A stretch of 64,000 nt of DNA from Serpens sp035497915 (GTDB lineage Bacteria > Pseudomonadota > Gammaproteobacteria > Pseudomonadales > Pseudomonadaceae): the NCBI RefSeq assembly GCF_035497915.1, contig NZ_DATJCS010000045.1:1-64000 (forward strand). Direction: 5' to 3'. Under the pieces are notes generated by a model. The model had not been told where the DNA came from, did not search any database, and saw only the letters and a program-made list of their open reading frames with translations. Made by a program: the position numbers and the translations under genes. Below are positions 7,823 to 17,070 of this stretch, one piece after another (the stretch's first letter is position 1; each line of letters starts with the position of its first letter).

Positions 7823-8494
7823 TCAAGACTCTCCTATCCGCAGGCGCTCCGCCTGCTCCAGTCGCTCATGGGTGCCGACATCGATCCAGCGCCCCGTGAA
7901 ATGCTCCGCGCTGGCCGATCCTTCGGCCTGCGCGCGGCGCAGCAGCGGAGCCAGCTTGAAGGCCCCGTCCGGGCTGTCCGCGAACAGCCGGGGATGCAGC
8001 ACCGCGATACCACTGTAGGTCAGCCGTGGCGATCCCTCCCGGTCCGCCACCAGCCGCCCCTCGCGCCAGGCGAAGTCGCCATCGGCATGATGCTCAGGGT
8101 TATCGACCAGAACCAGGTGGGCTGAAGCCACCGGAATGTCGCGCAGACGGGAAAAATCGTAATCCGTGAAGATATCGCCGTTGACCACCACAAAAGGTTG
8201 GTCGCCCAGCAGCGGCAGCGCCTTGCGAATGCCGCCACCGGTCTCCAGCGGCTCGCCTTCGGCGGAGTAGGCGATGCGCACGCCGAAGCGGGCGCCATCG
8301 CCCAGATGGTCCTCGATCTGCACGCCGAGCCAGGCATGGTTGATCACCAACTCGCGAAAGCCGGCGCGCGCCAATGCCTCGATGTGGTACTCGATCAGCG
8401 GCTTGCCACCGACACGCACCAGCGGCTTGGGGGTGTGCAGGGTCAGCGGACGCAGGCGCTCGCCCTTGCCGGCGGCCAGGATCATCGCCTTCAT
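7823..8494 (-). CDS. murU: N-acetylmuramate alpha-1-phosphate uridylyltransferase
   Basis: Nucleotidyltransferase of the Pseudomonas peptidoglycan recycling shortcut; makes UDP-MurNAc from MurNAc-1-phosphate and so bypasses de novo synthesis and its fosfomycin-sensitive step. The 223-residue protein has the glycine-rich signature MILAAGKGERLRPLTLHTPK, then KPLVRVGGKPLIEYHI and the metal-binding VVNGDIFTDYDF. Its start overlaps the amgK stop by four bases, so amgK and murU, consecutive enzymes, are coupled. Confidence 0.93.
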   Translation of the reverse strand: MKAMILAAGKGERLRPLTLHTPKPLVRVGGKPLIEYHIEALARAGFRELVINHAWLGVQIEDHLGDGARFGVRIAYSAEGEPLETGGGIRKALPLLGDQPFVVVNGDIFTDYDFSRLRDIPVASAHLVLVDNPEHHADGDFAWREGRLVADREGSPRLTYSGIAVLHPRLFADSPDGAFKLAPLLRRAQAEGSASAEHFTGRWIDVGTHERLEQAERLRIGES

Positions 8495-9519
8495 GCAGAT
8501 CGTCCAGCCGGCCGCCCCGGCAATCCGGCCAGCAGGTCACGCAGCTCGGCCAGCTCCGGACGCCGCGCCGTCACGGCATCGATATAGGCGAAGAAGCGCG
8601 GCACGTCGGCCAGGTACTTCGGCTTGCCGTCGCGGTGGCAGATGCGCGCGAAGATGCCAATCACCTTGAGGTGACGCTGCACGCCCATCAGGTCGCAGTC
8701 GCGCAGGAAGTCGGCAAAACGCTGCGGTACCGCGATGTCGGCCTCACGCGCCTGCTGCCAGTATCCCTCCAGCCAGGCATCCACGCGCTCCAGCGGCCAG
8801 CTCAGGAAGGCATCCTTGAACAGGCAGGTGATGTCGTAGCTGACCGGGCCGTACACGGCGTCCTGGAAATCCAGCACGCCGGGATTCGGCTCGCTGAGCA
8901 TGAGGTTGCGCGGCATGTAATCGCGGTGCACCAGCACGCGCGATTGCGCCAGCGCGCTGTCGATCAGCACCCGGCAGCTGCGCTCCCAGGCGGCCTGCTG
9001 GGCGGTGCTCAAACTGACCTCCAGCTCGCGGGCCAGATACCAGTCGGGGAACAGTTGCAGCTCGCGACGCAGCAGGGCGTCGTCATAACCGGGCAGCCCG
9101 GCATCCTGCGGCAGTTGCTGGAAGGCCAGCAGCGCGCGAACCGCATCGTCGAACAGGCGATCGGCATTCTGCGCGTCGATCACTTCCAGGTAGGTCTGAC
9201 GGCCCAGGTCATCGAGCACCAGGAAGCCCTGTTCCAGGTCGCTGGCCAGCACGCGCGGCACGTGCACGCCGGCAGTGGCCAGCAGGCCGGCTATCTTCAC
9301 GAAGGGACGGCAATCTTCCTGCGGTGGCGGCGCATCCATGAGGATCAAGGTGCGCTCACCACCCTGCCAGCGGAAGTAACGACGGAAACTGGCGTCGCTG
9401 CTGGCCGGGGTCAGTTCACCCGGAACCACGTCTCCCCAGCCCTGCGACGCGAACAGTGCAGGCAAAAGCCGGTCGAACCAGGCACTCAGCCGCTGGAGGC
9501 GGACATCGTGATCAATCAT
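8491..9519 (-). CDS. amgK: N-acetylmuramate/N-acetylglucosamine anomeric kinase
   Basis: Phosphorylates the anomeric position of MurNAc or GlcNAc recovered from cell-wall turnover, feeding MurU. The 342-residue protein has an aminoglycoside-phosphotransferase-like fold: SSDASFRRYFRW, the catalytic loop VLVHRDYMPRNLML, and the metal-binding GVLDFQDAVYGP. Start MIDHDVRLQRL at 9517-9519 is preferred over 13 extra upstream codons that would reach into the divergent control region. It is divergent from lptD. Confidence 0.92.
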   Translation of the reverse strand: MIDHDVRLQRLSAWFDRLLPALFASQGWGDVVPGELTPASSDASFRRYFRWQGGERTLILMDAPPPQEDCRPFVKIAGLLATAGVHVPRVLASDLEQGFLVLDDLGRQTYLEVIDAQNADRLFDDAVRALLAFQQLPQDAGLPGYDDALLRRELQLFPDWYLARELEVSLSTAQQAAWERSCRVLIDSALAQSRVLVHRDYMPRNLMLSEPNPGVLDFQDAVYGPVSYDITCLFKDAFLSWPLERVDAWLEGYWQQAREADIAVPQRFADFLRDCDLMGVQRHLKVIGIFARICHRDGKPKYLADVPRFFAYIDAVTARRPELAELRDLLAGLPGRPAGRSA

Positions 9520-9648
9520 TCGGGAGTCTCCGACGGCGCTGGCCGTTGTGCAGGTCATGTTTTATCATCCAACGCCTTTTATCAGCCCATCGAGAAGCAT
9601 GCGACAGCTCTTCGCAGGCCCATCGCGCTAAGCAGTCGGACCCGAAAG

Positions 9649-12366
9649 ATGGCCGTGAAAATCTTCGCATTTCGCAGGAAATTTCCCTTGCTGGCTGGCG
9701 GCCTGCTGGCACTTCAGCCGCTGGCGAACAGCTTCGCGGCGGAGGAGCAGTTCGATTGCCGAAGCGCCGAGGATGGCACCTGGGTCTGCGCCGCCGAGCC
9801 CGCGCCGACCGACCTGCCGCCGCGGCCGGAGCATAGCAGTTCCGAAAGCACGCCGGCAGCTGCGCCAGCGCCGCAAAGCGCACCCTCCCCACGCCCGCCA
9901 ATCAACCCGCATCAGCACCTGGACTGGGTACCGCGCGAACAGCTGACGACCGCGCAACAGGCCGAGATCGGTCCCTGGTGCCGGGGTGGCTACGTCGAAC
10001 CGACGCGCCCGGGCATGGGCGACCGCACCCCCGCCGACGAAGCCCCGACCTACGCCTCGGCGGACGCCTCCAGCTACGATCAGCGCAGCGAACGCACCAT
10101 CCTGCAGGGCGATGTGGTGCTGCGCCAGGCCGGCCTGCAGGCCGAGGCACAGACCGCCACCCTCGACCAGCAGACCAGCCGGGGCGAGCTCGAGGGCCAG
10201 GTGCGCCTGCGCGACCGGGGCATGCTGGTGCTGGGCGAACGCGCCGAGCTGCAACTGGATTCCGGCCAGGCCCGGGTGGATAACGCCGAATACGTCATGC
10301 ACCCCGCCCGCGCACGGGGCACCGCCCTCTACGCCACCCGCGAGGAGAACGCGGTAATCCGCCTCAAGGACGGCACCTACACCAGCTGCGAACCAGGCGA
10401 GAACACCTGGGAGCTCAAGGGCAGCAACGTCACCCTCAACCCGGCCACCGGCTTCGGCACCGCCACCCACGTGACACTGCGGGTCAAGGACATCCCGGTC
10501 TTCTACACGCCCTACATCTATTTCCCGATCGACGATCGCCGCCAGTCCGGCTTCCTACCGCCGAGCCTCAGCACCACCGACGACAGCGGCGTGGCATTGC
10601 AGACGCCCTACTACTTCAACCTGGCGCCAAACTACGACGCCACCCTGTATCCGCGCTACATGACCGAGCGCGGGCTGCAGATGGAAGGCGAATTCCGCTA
10701 CCTGACGCGCGACAGCCGTGGCCAGATGGGCGCCGCCTGGCTGGACGACGACAACGACGATCGCCGCCTGCAATCGGAATACGAGGCCACCCGCTGGCTG
10801 TACAACTGGCAGCACACCAGCAACTTCACGCCACGCCTGCGCGGCGAGGTGGACTACACCAGCATCAGCGATCCGTATTACTTTCAGGACCTGGACACCA
10901 ATCTGGGCATCGGCACGCCCGACTATCTCAATCAGCGTGCCGGATTGAGCTGGCGGGGGGACGGCTACACGGCTCGCCTGGCGGCCCATGCCTATGAACG
11001 CACCACCGTGGAAGGGGTAACGCCTTACGACCGCCTTCCCCAGTTCACTCTGAACGGGCGCCTGCCATTCAATCCCGGTGGATTGGTGTTCGGCTACGGC
11101 GCGGAATATGCGCAGTTCCAGCGCAGCCTGCGCAGCGGCGAATACGTCCGCCAGGACGGCAGCCAAGAGCCTTGGGATGACAACAACCTGCGCGGCCTGA
11201 AACGCGCCGAAGGCTCACGTATCCACTTGGAACCCAGCCTTTCACTGCCGCTGCAGTGGACCTGGGGTTTCCTGAGGCCGACGCTGAAGTACGCCCATAC
11301 CCAGTACGATCTGGAACTGGACGCCCAAGGACACGACGGCCCCGGGGGCGTCCCCAGAAATGCGTTCAACGACGCGCCGGACCGCGGTCTGCCGATCGCC
11401 AGCCTCGACGCCGGCCTGTATTTCGATCGCGACACCCGGCTGTTCGGCCAGAATTTCCGCCAGACCCTCGAGCCCCGGCTGTTCTACCTCTACGCCCCTT
11501 ACGAGGAGCAGGACGAGATACCGATCTTCGACAGCGGTGAGGCCAGCTTCAGCTATGCCTCGCTGTGGCGCGACAACCGCTTCTCCGGCAAGGACCGCAT
11601 CGGCGACGCCAACCAACTGTCCTTCGGCCTGACCAATCGCTGGATCCAGTCCAACGGTTTCGAGCGCCAGCGCTTGTCCATCGGGCAGATCTTCTACTTC
11701 CAGGACCGCGAAGTGCAGATGCCGGACATCGACTACCGCACCCGCAACGACGCACAGGCTTCGGTATCGCCCTACGCCCTGGACTACCAGTACCGCTTCA
11801 ATCAGGACTGGCGCATGACCGCGAGTTTCAACTGGGACCCGGACGTGCACCGCACCCGCTCCGGCAGCGCCATGTTTCACTACCAGCCGGCCGACAATCC
11901 GAACAAGATCCTGAACGTAGGTTACCGCTACCGTAACGACACGCTGCGCTACGATCCGCTGCAAGGTATCTATGTCACCAACCCGGACTATGGCAGTCCG
12001 GGGCAGCCCAACTACATCAAGAACTACTACAAGGTCAGCCAGCATGATTTCTCGGTGGTCTGGCCCATCGCCCCGCAATGGAGCCTGTTGGCGCGCTGGC
12101 AGTATGACTACGGCCGCGAACGCACCCTGGATGCCATCAGCGGCTTCGAGTACGACAGCTGCTGCTGGAAACTGCGCATGGTCTACCGCCAATGGATCGA
12201 CCGTGACGAAACCAGCCTCAATCCGGCACTGAACGAGGAAACCGATCACGGTTTCTTTGTGCAGATCATTCTCAAGGGGCTCGGCGGCGTGACCGGCAAC
12301 AGGTTAGAGTCCTTCCTCGATCAAGGCATTCAAGGTTACCGAAGACGTGAAGAACAAGCTCGCTGA
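9649..12366 (+). CDS. lptD: LPS-assembly outer-membrane protein LptD
   Basis: Outer-membrane beta barrel that, with LptE, inserts lipopolysaccharide into the outer leaflet. The frame is open for over 1 kb upstream, but the start at 9649 (MAVKIFAFRRKFPLLAGGLL) gives a signal peptide and a normal 905-residue protein. After it come the periplasmic beta-taco (about 130-310) and a long aromatic-rich barrel. N-terminal Cys 37 and 47 and the adjacent pair Cys 838-839 (YDSCCWKLRM) fit the disulphide exchange pattern of LptD. It overlaps the surA start by 20 bases. Confidence 0.95.
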   Translation: MAVKIFAFRRKFPLLAGGLLALQPLANSFAAEEQFDCRSAEDGTWVCAAEPAPTDLPPRPEHSSSESTPAAAPAPQSAPSPRPPINPHQHLDWVPREQLTTAQQAEIGPWCRGGYVEPTRPGMGDRTPADEAPTYASADASSYDQRSERTILQGDVVLRQAGLQAEAQTATLDQQTSRGELEGQVRLRDRGMLVLGERAELQLDSGQARVDNAEYVMHPARARGTALYATREENAVIRLKDGTYTSCEPGENTWELKGSNVTLNPATGFGTATHVTLRVKDIPVFYTPYIYFPIDDRRQSGFLPPSLSTTDDSGVALQTPYYFNLAPNYDATLYPRYMTERGLQMEGEFRYLTRDSRGQMGAAWLDDDNDDRRLQSEYEATRWLYNWQHTSNFTPRLRGEVDYTSISDPYYFQDLDTNLGIGTPDYLNQRAGLSWRGDGYTARLAAHAYERTTVEGVTPYDRLPQFTLNGRLPFNPGGLVFGYGAEYAQFQRSLRSGEYVRQDGSQEPWDDNNLRGLKRAEGSRIHLEPSLSLPLQWTWGFLRPTLKYAHTQYDLELDAQGHDGPGGVPRNAFNDAPDRGLPIASLDAGLYFDRDTRLFGQNFRQTLEPRLFYLYAPYEEQDEIPIFDSGEASFSYASLWRDNRFSGKDRIGDANQLSFGLTNRWIQSNGFERQRLSIGQIFYFQDREVQMPDIDYRTRNDAQASVSPYALDYQYRFNQDWRMTASFNWDPDVHRTRSGSAMFHYQPADNPNKILNVGYRYRNDTLRYDPLQGIYVTNPDYGSPGQPNYIKNYYKVSQHDFSVVWPIAPQWSLLARWQYDYGRERTLDAISGFEYDSCCWKLRMVYRQWIDRDETSLNPALNEETDHGFFVQIILKGLGGVTGNRLESFLDQGIQGYRRREEQAR

Positions 12367-13645
12367 CTGTCTGCGCCCGCTGCTGCTGGGCGCCCTGCTG
12401 TTCACCGCCGCCGCCAGCGCCGAGGTGCGTCCGCTGGATCGCGTGGCCGCCATCGTGGACGGCGACGTCATCATGCAGAGCCAATTGGATGCCCGTCTGC
12501 GCGAAGTGCAGCAGACCATCGGTCGGCGCGGCGCGGCCCTGCCGCCCCAGCATGTGCTCACCCAGCAGGTGCTGGAACGCCTGATCATCGAGAACATCCA
12601 GCTGCAGATCGGCGAGCGCTCCGGCATCCGCATCGGCGACGCCGAGCTCAACGAGGCCATGGCCAGCATCGCCCAGCGCAACGGCCTGAGCCTCGACCAG
12701 TTTCGCGCCGCACTCGCCCGCGACGGCCTGTCCTACGAGGGCGCCCGCGAACAGGTGCGCCGCGAGATGATCATCAGCCGGGTGCGCCAGCGCCGCGTGG
12801 CCGAACGTATCCAGGTCAGTGACCAGGAAGTGAAGAATTTCCTCGCCTCGGACCTGGGCAAGCTGCAACTGTCCGAGGACCTGCGCCTGGCCAGCCTGCT
12901 GATTCCGCTGCCCGAAGGGGCGTCCAGCAGCGCCATCCAGGCCGCCGAGCGCCAGGCGCGCGACATCCACGCCCAATTGCGCCGCGGCGCCGATTTCGCC
13001 CAGCTGGCCATCGCCCGTTCCGCCGACGAGAACGCCCTGGAGGGCGGCGAGATGGGCTGGCGCAAGGCTGCCCAGTTGCCGCCGCCCCTGGATGCCATGG
13101 TCTCGGCGCTGAAGGTCGGCGAGATGACCGAGCCGTTGCGCACGCCGGGCGGCTTCATCCTCATCAAGCTGCTGGAGCGTCGCGGCGGTGAAGGCGGGCA
13201 GATGCTGCGCCAGGAAACCCATGTGCGCCACATCCTGATCAAGCCCAGCGAAATCCGCAGCCTGGAAGACAGCCAGAAGCTGGCCGAGCGACTCTACCAG
13301 CGCATCCAGAACGGCGAGGATTTCGCCAAACTGGCCCGCCAGTTCTCCGAAGACCCGGGCTCGGCGCTCAACGGTGGCGATATGAACTGGGTCGACCCGA
13401 ACGCGCTGGTGCCGGAGTTCCGCAATGTGATGACCAACACCCCGGTGGGGCGTCTGTCGCGGCCGTTCCGCAGCCCGTTCGGCTGGCACATCCTCGAAGT
13501 GCTGGGCCGCCGCTCGGTGGACAGCAGTGACCAGTTCCGCGAACAGCAGGCGCTCAACGCCCTGCGCGGACGCAAGTACGACGAGGAGCTGCAGACCTGG
13601 TTGCGGCAGATCCGCGACGAGGCGTATGTGGAGATCAAGATCTAG
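12347..13645 (+). CDS. surA: Periplasmic chaperone/peptidyl-prolyl isomerase SurA
   Basis: Chaperones outer-membrane proteins such as LptD to the BAM complex. The 432-residue protein starts at GTG (12347) with signal peptide KNKLADCLRPLLLGALLFTAAASA. Next is the SurA N-domain (VAAIVDGDVIMQSQLDARL), then two parvulin domains (about 175-275 and 283-385). The second has HVRHILIKPSE and the signature GGDMNWVDPNALVPEF. The C-terminal helix completes the chaperone module. Overlap with lptD implies translational coupling of client and chaperone. Confidence 0.95.
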   Translation: MKNKLADCLRPLLLGALLFTAAASAEVRPLDRVAAIVDGDVIMQSQLDARLREVQQTIGRRGAALPPQHVLTQQVLERLIIENIQLQIGERSGIRIGDAELNEAMASIAQRNGLSLDQFRAALARDGLSYEGAREQVRREMIISRVRQRRVAERIQVSDQEVKNFLASDLGKLQLSEDLRLASLLIPLPEGASSSAIQAAERQARDIHAQLRRGADFAQLAIARSADENALEGGEMGWRKAAQLPPPLDAMVSALKVGEMTEPLRTPGGFILIKLLERRGGEGGQMLRQETHVRHILIKPSEIRSLEDSQKLAERLYQRIQNGEDFAKLARQFSEDPGSALNGGDMNWVDPNALVPEFRNVMTNTPVGRLSRPFRSPFGWHILEVLGRRSVDSSDQFREQQALNALRGRKYDEELQTWLRQIRDEAYVEIKI

Positions 13646-13664
13646 GCGCGTCATCAGGTTCTTT

Positions 13665-13823
13665 TGTAGGGCCGGCTCTACGCCGGCCGACGGAGCCAGA
13701 CCATTGCACAGGGCCGACCTCCACCTCCCGCAGCCGGGATAAACCCGGCCCTACAGGTATCGGCGCCCGCCCCTGAGCCCTGTCTTCCAACCATGCCGGC
13801 CGGCATCAGCCGGCCTTACAGGT
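13665..13823. repeat. Cluster of three REP-like palindromes between surA and pdxA
   Basis: Three palindromic units occur at 13665-13694 (TGTAGGGCCGGCTCTACGCC...), 13732-13758 (AGCCGGGATAAACCCGGCCC...) and 13793-13823 (CCGGCATCAGCCGGCC...). Loop sequences differ while the flanking TGTAGGG or CCCTACAGGT is kept. The last unit ends only about seven bases before the pdxA start codon. Confidence 0.85.
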
Positions 13824-13830
13824 ATCCAGC

Positions 13831-14823
13831 ATGTCTTGCCGCCTCTTTGCCCTCACCCCCGGCGAGCCCGCCGGCATCGGTCCCGACCTCTGCCTGCTGC
13901 TGTCCCGCGAGGCCCAGCCCCAGGCCCTGGTGGCCATCGCCAGCCTGGAGCTGCTGCGCCAGCGGGCCAGCGAGCTGGGCCTGGACATCACCCTGCTGGA
14001 TGTGGGGCCGGGGCGCTGGCCACAGGGCCCGGCGCCGGCCGGCAGCCTGTATGTCTGGGACACCCCGCTGCACACCCCGGCCCGGCCCGGCCGCCTCGAC
14101 CCAGCCAACGCCGGCTATGTGCTGGAAACCCTGCGCCGCGCCGGTGAAGGCTGCGTGGCCGGCACCTTCGCCGGCATGATCACCGCTCCCGTGCACAAGG
14201 GCGTGATCAACGAGGGCGGCGTGCCGTTCTCCGGGCACACGGAGTTCCTCGCCGAACTGACCCACACCGAGCAGGTGGTGATGATGCTCGCCACCGAAGG
14301 GCTGCGCGTCGCCCTGGTGACCACGCACCTGCCGCTCAAGGACGTCGCCGCCGCCATCACCCCCGAGCGCCTGACGCGCGTCACGCGCATCCTGCATGCC
14401 GACCTGCGCGACAAGTTCGGCATCGCCCGGCCGCGTATCCTGGTCTGCGGGCTCAACCCCCACGCCGGCGAGAGTGGGCACATGGGCCGCGAGGAGATCG
14501 AGATCATCGAGCCAACCCTGGAGCACCTGCGCGGGGAAGGCCTCGAGCTGATCGGCCCGCTGCCGGCCGATACCCTGTTCACCCCCAAGCACCTCGAGCA
14601 CTGCGACGCGGTGCTGGCCATGTACCATGACCAGGGCCTGCCGGTGCTCAAGTACAAGGGCTTCGGCGCGGCGGTGAACGTCACCCTGGGGCTGCCGATC
14701 ATCCGCACCTCGGTGGACCACGGCACCGCGCTGGACCTGGCCGGCACCGGGCGCGTCGATACCGGCAGCCTGCGGGTGGCATTGCAGACCGCCTACCTGA
14801 TGGCGGACAGCCGCTCATCCTGA
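13831..14823 (+). CDS. pdxA: 4-hydroxythreonine-4-phosphate dehydrogenase
   Basis: NAD-dependent enzyme of pyridoxal-5'-phosphate synthesis. The 330-residue protein begins MSCRLFALTPGEPAGIGPDL and carries TAPVHKGVINEGG, FSGHTEFLAEL, the metal-binding GLNPHAGESGHMGREE, and AMYHDQGLPVLKYKGFG. Gene order surA-pdxA-rsmA-apaG-apaH is conserved in Gammaproteobacteria. A REP palindrome sits directly in front of the start, leaving only a weak AGG ribosome site, so the leader may be structured. Confidence 0.95.
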   Translation: MSCRLFALTPGEPAGIGPDLCLLLSREAQPQALVAIASLELLRQRASELGLDITLLDVGPGRWPQGPAPAGSLYVWDTPLHTPARPGRLDPANAGYVLETLRRAGEGCVAGTFAGMITAPVHKGVINEGGVPFSGHTEFLAELTHTEQVVMMLATEGLRVALVTTHLPLKDVAAAITPERLTRVTRILHADLRDKFGIARPRILVCGLNPHAGESGHMGREEIEIIEPTLEHLRGEGLELIGPLPADTLFTPKHLEHCDAVLAMYHDQGLPVLKYKGFGAAVNVTLGLPIIRTSVDHGTALDLAGTGRVDTGSLRVALQTAYLMADSRSS

Positions 14824-14829
14824 AAGCGC

Positions 14830-14852
14830 AGCGGCGCTCTGGCGCCGCTTTT
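14830..14852 (+). terminator. Intrinsic terminator after pdxA
   Basis: Arms AGCGGCGC and GCGCCGCT with a TCTG loop are followed by TTTT, six bases after the pdxA stop. This suggests rsmA-apaG-apaH-glpE has its own promoter in the following 70 bases, where GTTAAACT is a possible -10. Confidence 0.75.
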
Positions 14853-14921
14853 CCGTCAGGCGATTTCACCTGTTAAACTGCGCGCCTTTCGCTTTGCGCA
14901 GTCAGCTCCCGGAACCCTGTC

Positions 14922-15725
14922 ATGTCCGACTACCAACACCGCGCCCGCAAGCGCTTCGGCCAGAACTTCCTGCATGACATGGGAGTGATCGACCGCATCC
15001 TGCGCGCCATCCGTCCCCGCGCCGGCGAGCGGCTGGTGGAAATCGGTCCGGGCCAGGGCGCGCTGACCGAGGGGCTGCTGGACAGTGGCGCCAGCCTGGA
15101 AGTCGTCGAGCTGGACCTGGACCTGATCCCGATCCTCAACAGCCGCTTCGCCGGCCGGCCGAATTTCCACATCAACCAGGGCGATGCGCTGAAGTTCGAT
15201 TTCGCCACCCTGGCCGATGGCCCGCACAGCCTGCGCGTGGTCGGCAACCTGCCGTACAACATCTCCACCCCGCTGATCTTCCACCTGCTGGATCACGCCC
15301 ATCTGATCCGCGACATGCATTTCATGCTGCAGAAGGAGGTGGTCGAGCGCCTGGCTGCCGAGCCGGGCGGCGGTGACTGGGGCCGTCTGTCGATCATGGT
15401 GCAGTACCACTGCCGCGTGGAGCATCTGTTCAATGTCGGCCCGGGCGCGTTCAAACCGGCGCCCAAGGTGGATTCGGCGATTGTCCGCCTGGTGCCGCAC
15501 GAAACCCTGCCGCACCCGGCGCAGGACCCGCACCAGCTGGACCGCGTGGTGCGTGCAGCCTTCAACATGCGTCGCAAGACCCTGCGCAACACCCTCAAGC
15601 AGTTGCTCAGCGCCGAGGACATCGAAGCGGCCGGCGTGGATGGCTCGCTGCGTCCCGAACAGCTGGATCTGGCCGCCTTCGTGCGCCTGGCCGACCGGCT
15701 GGCCCTGCAGGCGCCAACTCCCTAA
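14922..15725 (+). CDS. rsmA: 16S rRNA adenine(1518/1519) dimethyltransferase
   Basis: Dimethylates two adjacent adenines in the 3' hairpin of 16S rRNA (KsgA). The 267-residue protein starts with RKRFGQNFLHDMGVIDRI. It has the SAM-binding EIGPGQGALTEGLL, the catalytic NLPYNISTPLIFHLL, and the late motif FNMRRKTLRNTLKQLL. Followed closely by apaG. Length is typical. Confidence 0.96.
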   Translation: MSDYQHRARKRFGQNFLHDMGVIDRILRAIRPRAGERLVEIGPGQGALTEGLLDSGASLEVVELDLDLIPILNSRFAGRPNFHINQGDALKFDFATLADGPHSLRVVGNLPYNISTPLIFHLLDHAHLIRDMHFMLQKEVVERLAAEPGGGDWGRLSIMVQYHCRVEHLFNVGPGAFKPAPKVDSAIVRLVPHETLPHPAQDPHQLDRVVRAAFNMRRKTLRNTLKQLLSAEDIEAAGVDGSLRPEQLDLAAFVRLADRLALQAPTP

Positions 15726-15754
15726 GTCAGATTCCAGGTAGACAGCCAACGCGC

Positions 15755-16132
15755 ATGACCGATAGCCCGAGCATCGACATCCAGGTCACCACCCGCTACC
15801 TCTCCGATCGCTCGCAACCGGAGTCGCAGCGCTACGCCTTCGCCTACACCATCACGCTGCACAACAGCGGCCCGATCGGCGCCCAGCTGCTGGGCCGCCA
15901 CTGGATCATCACCGACGGCGACGGACAGGTTCAGGAAGTGCGCGGCGAGGGCGTGGTCGGTCAGCAGCCGCACCTGCAGCCCGGCGAAAGCCACACCTAC
16001 ACCAGTGGCACCCTGCTGCACACCGAAGTGGGCAGCATGCACGGCACCTACCAGATGCTGGCCGACGACGGCACCCGTTTCGACGCACCCATCCCGCCCT
16101 TCCGCCTCGCCGTGCCCGGGGCGTTGCACTGA
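15755..16132 (+). CDS. apaG: ApaG domain protein
   Basis: Small (125 residues) all-beta protein of the ApaG family; homologues are linked to cobalt/magnesium phenotypes and the fold resembles a fibronectin domain. It has the family signatures RYAFAYTITLHNSGPIGAQL, LLGRHWIITDGDG, VVGQQPHLQPGESHTYTSG and GSMHGTYQM. Its TGA overlaps the apaH ATG by one base (TGATG). Biochemical role remains poorly defined in the family. Confidence 0.94.
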   Translation: MTDSPSIDIQVTTRYLSDRSQPESQRYAFAYTITLHNSGPIGAQLLGRHWIITDGDGQVQEVRGEGVVGQQPHLQPGESHTYTSGTLLHTEVGSMHGTYQMLADDGTRFDAPIPPFRLAVPGALH

Positions 16133-17070
16133 TGGCCCTGTATGCCGTCGGCGACATCCAGGGCTGCCTGGAGCCGCTCAAATGCCTGCTTGAGCGCGTG
16201 GATTTCCAGCCGGGCAGGGACCACCTGTGGCTGGTTGGCGACCTGGTCAACCGCGGTCCGGATTCGCTGGGCACGCTGCGCTTCCTCTACGCCATGCGCG
16301 ACTCGGTCACCACGGTGCTGGGCAACCATGACCTGCACCTGCTGGCTGCGGCCTACAACATCGAGCGCCTGAAGAAGCACGACTCGCTGCGCGAAATCAT
16401 CGACGCGCCGGATCGCGACGATCTGCTCGACTGGCTGCGCCGGCAGAAACTGCTGCACTACGACGCCGAGCGCGACATCGCGCTGGTGCATGCCGGCATT
16501 CCCCCGCAATGGACGCTGAAGAAGGCCCTGCTGCGCGCCGCCGAAGTGGAAGAAGCGCTGCGGGACGACAACCGCATCCGGGAGTTCCTCGACGGCATGT
16601 ATGGCAACGAGCCCGCCAAGTGGAACAAGAACCTGCACGGCATCGACCGTCTGCGCGTGATCACCAACTACTTCACCCGCATGCGCTTCTGCACCGAGGA
16701 CGGCACCCTGGACCTGAAAAGCAAGGAAGGCCTGTCCAGCGCACCCGCCGGCTTCGCCCCCTGGTTCAGCCACGCCAAGCGCAAGGCCCGCGGCCAGAAG
16801 CTGATCTTCGGCCACTGGGCGGCGCTCGAGGGCCACTGCGACGAACCCGGCCTGTACGCGCTGGACACCGGCTGCGTGTGGGGCGGCACCATGACCCTGC
16901 TCAACGTCGACAGCGGCGAGCTGCACCGCTGCGCGTGCCAGAAGCCGAAACGGGAAGCCCGCGACGAGCCTTCCGCCTTGTCACCTCCGCCGGAGCAGGA
17001 CAGCGAGGGCACGTCCCTGCTCGCCACCGGCCTCGATCACCTTTACCGCCTCTTCAGGAGCCGTCCATGA
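16132..17070 (+). CDS. apaH: Symmetrical bis(5'-nucleosyl)-tetraphosphatase
   Basis: Hydrolyses Ap4A to ADP; acts as an alarmone hydrolase and RNA decapping enzyme. It has the calcineurin-like phosphoesterase motifs YAVGDIQGC, WLVGDLVNRGPDSL, VLGNHDLHLLA, and IFGHWAALEG near residue 225. At 312 residues it is about 30 longer than usual. The extra C-terminal part (from about residue 273, EARDEPSALSPPPEQDSEG) is charged and proline-rich, with no known motif. Stop overlaps the glpE start by four bases. Confidence 0.94.
   Translation: MALYAVGDIQGCLEPLKCLLERVDFQPGRDHLWLVGDLVNRGPDSLGTLRFLYAMRDSVTTVLGNHDLHLLAAAYNIERLKKHDSLREIIDAPDRDDLLDWLRRQKLLHYDAERDIALVHAGIPPQWTLKKALLRAAEVEEALRDDNRIREFLDGMYGNEPAKWNKNLHGIDRLRVITNYFTRMRFCTEDGTLDLKSKEGLSSAPAGFAPWFSHAKRKARGQKLIFGHWAALEGHCDEPGLYALDTGCVWGGTMTLLNVDSGELHRCACQKPKREARDEPSALSPPPEQDSEGTSLLATGLDHLYRLFRSRP

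Noticed and set aside
8374..9648. Long in-frame extension upstream of lptD on the plus strand
   Set aside because: It runs antisense through amgK and murU; the LptD signal peptide and family N-terminus begin at 9649, so the extension is an open-frame shadow of GC-rich DNA.
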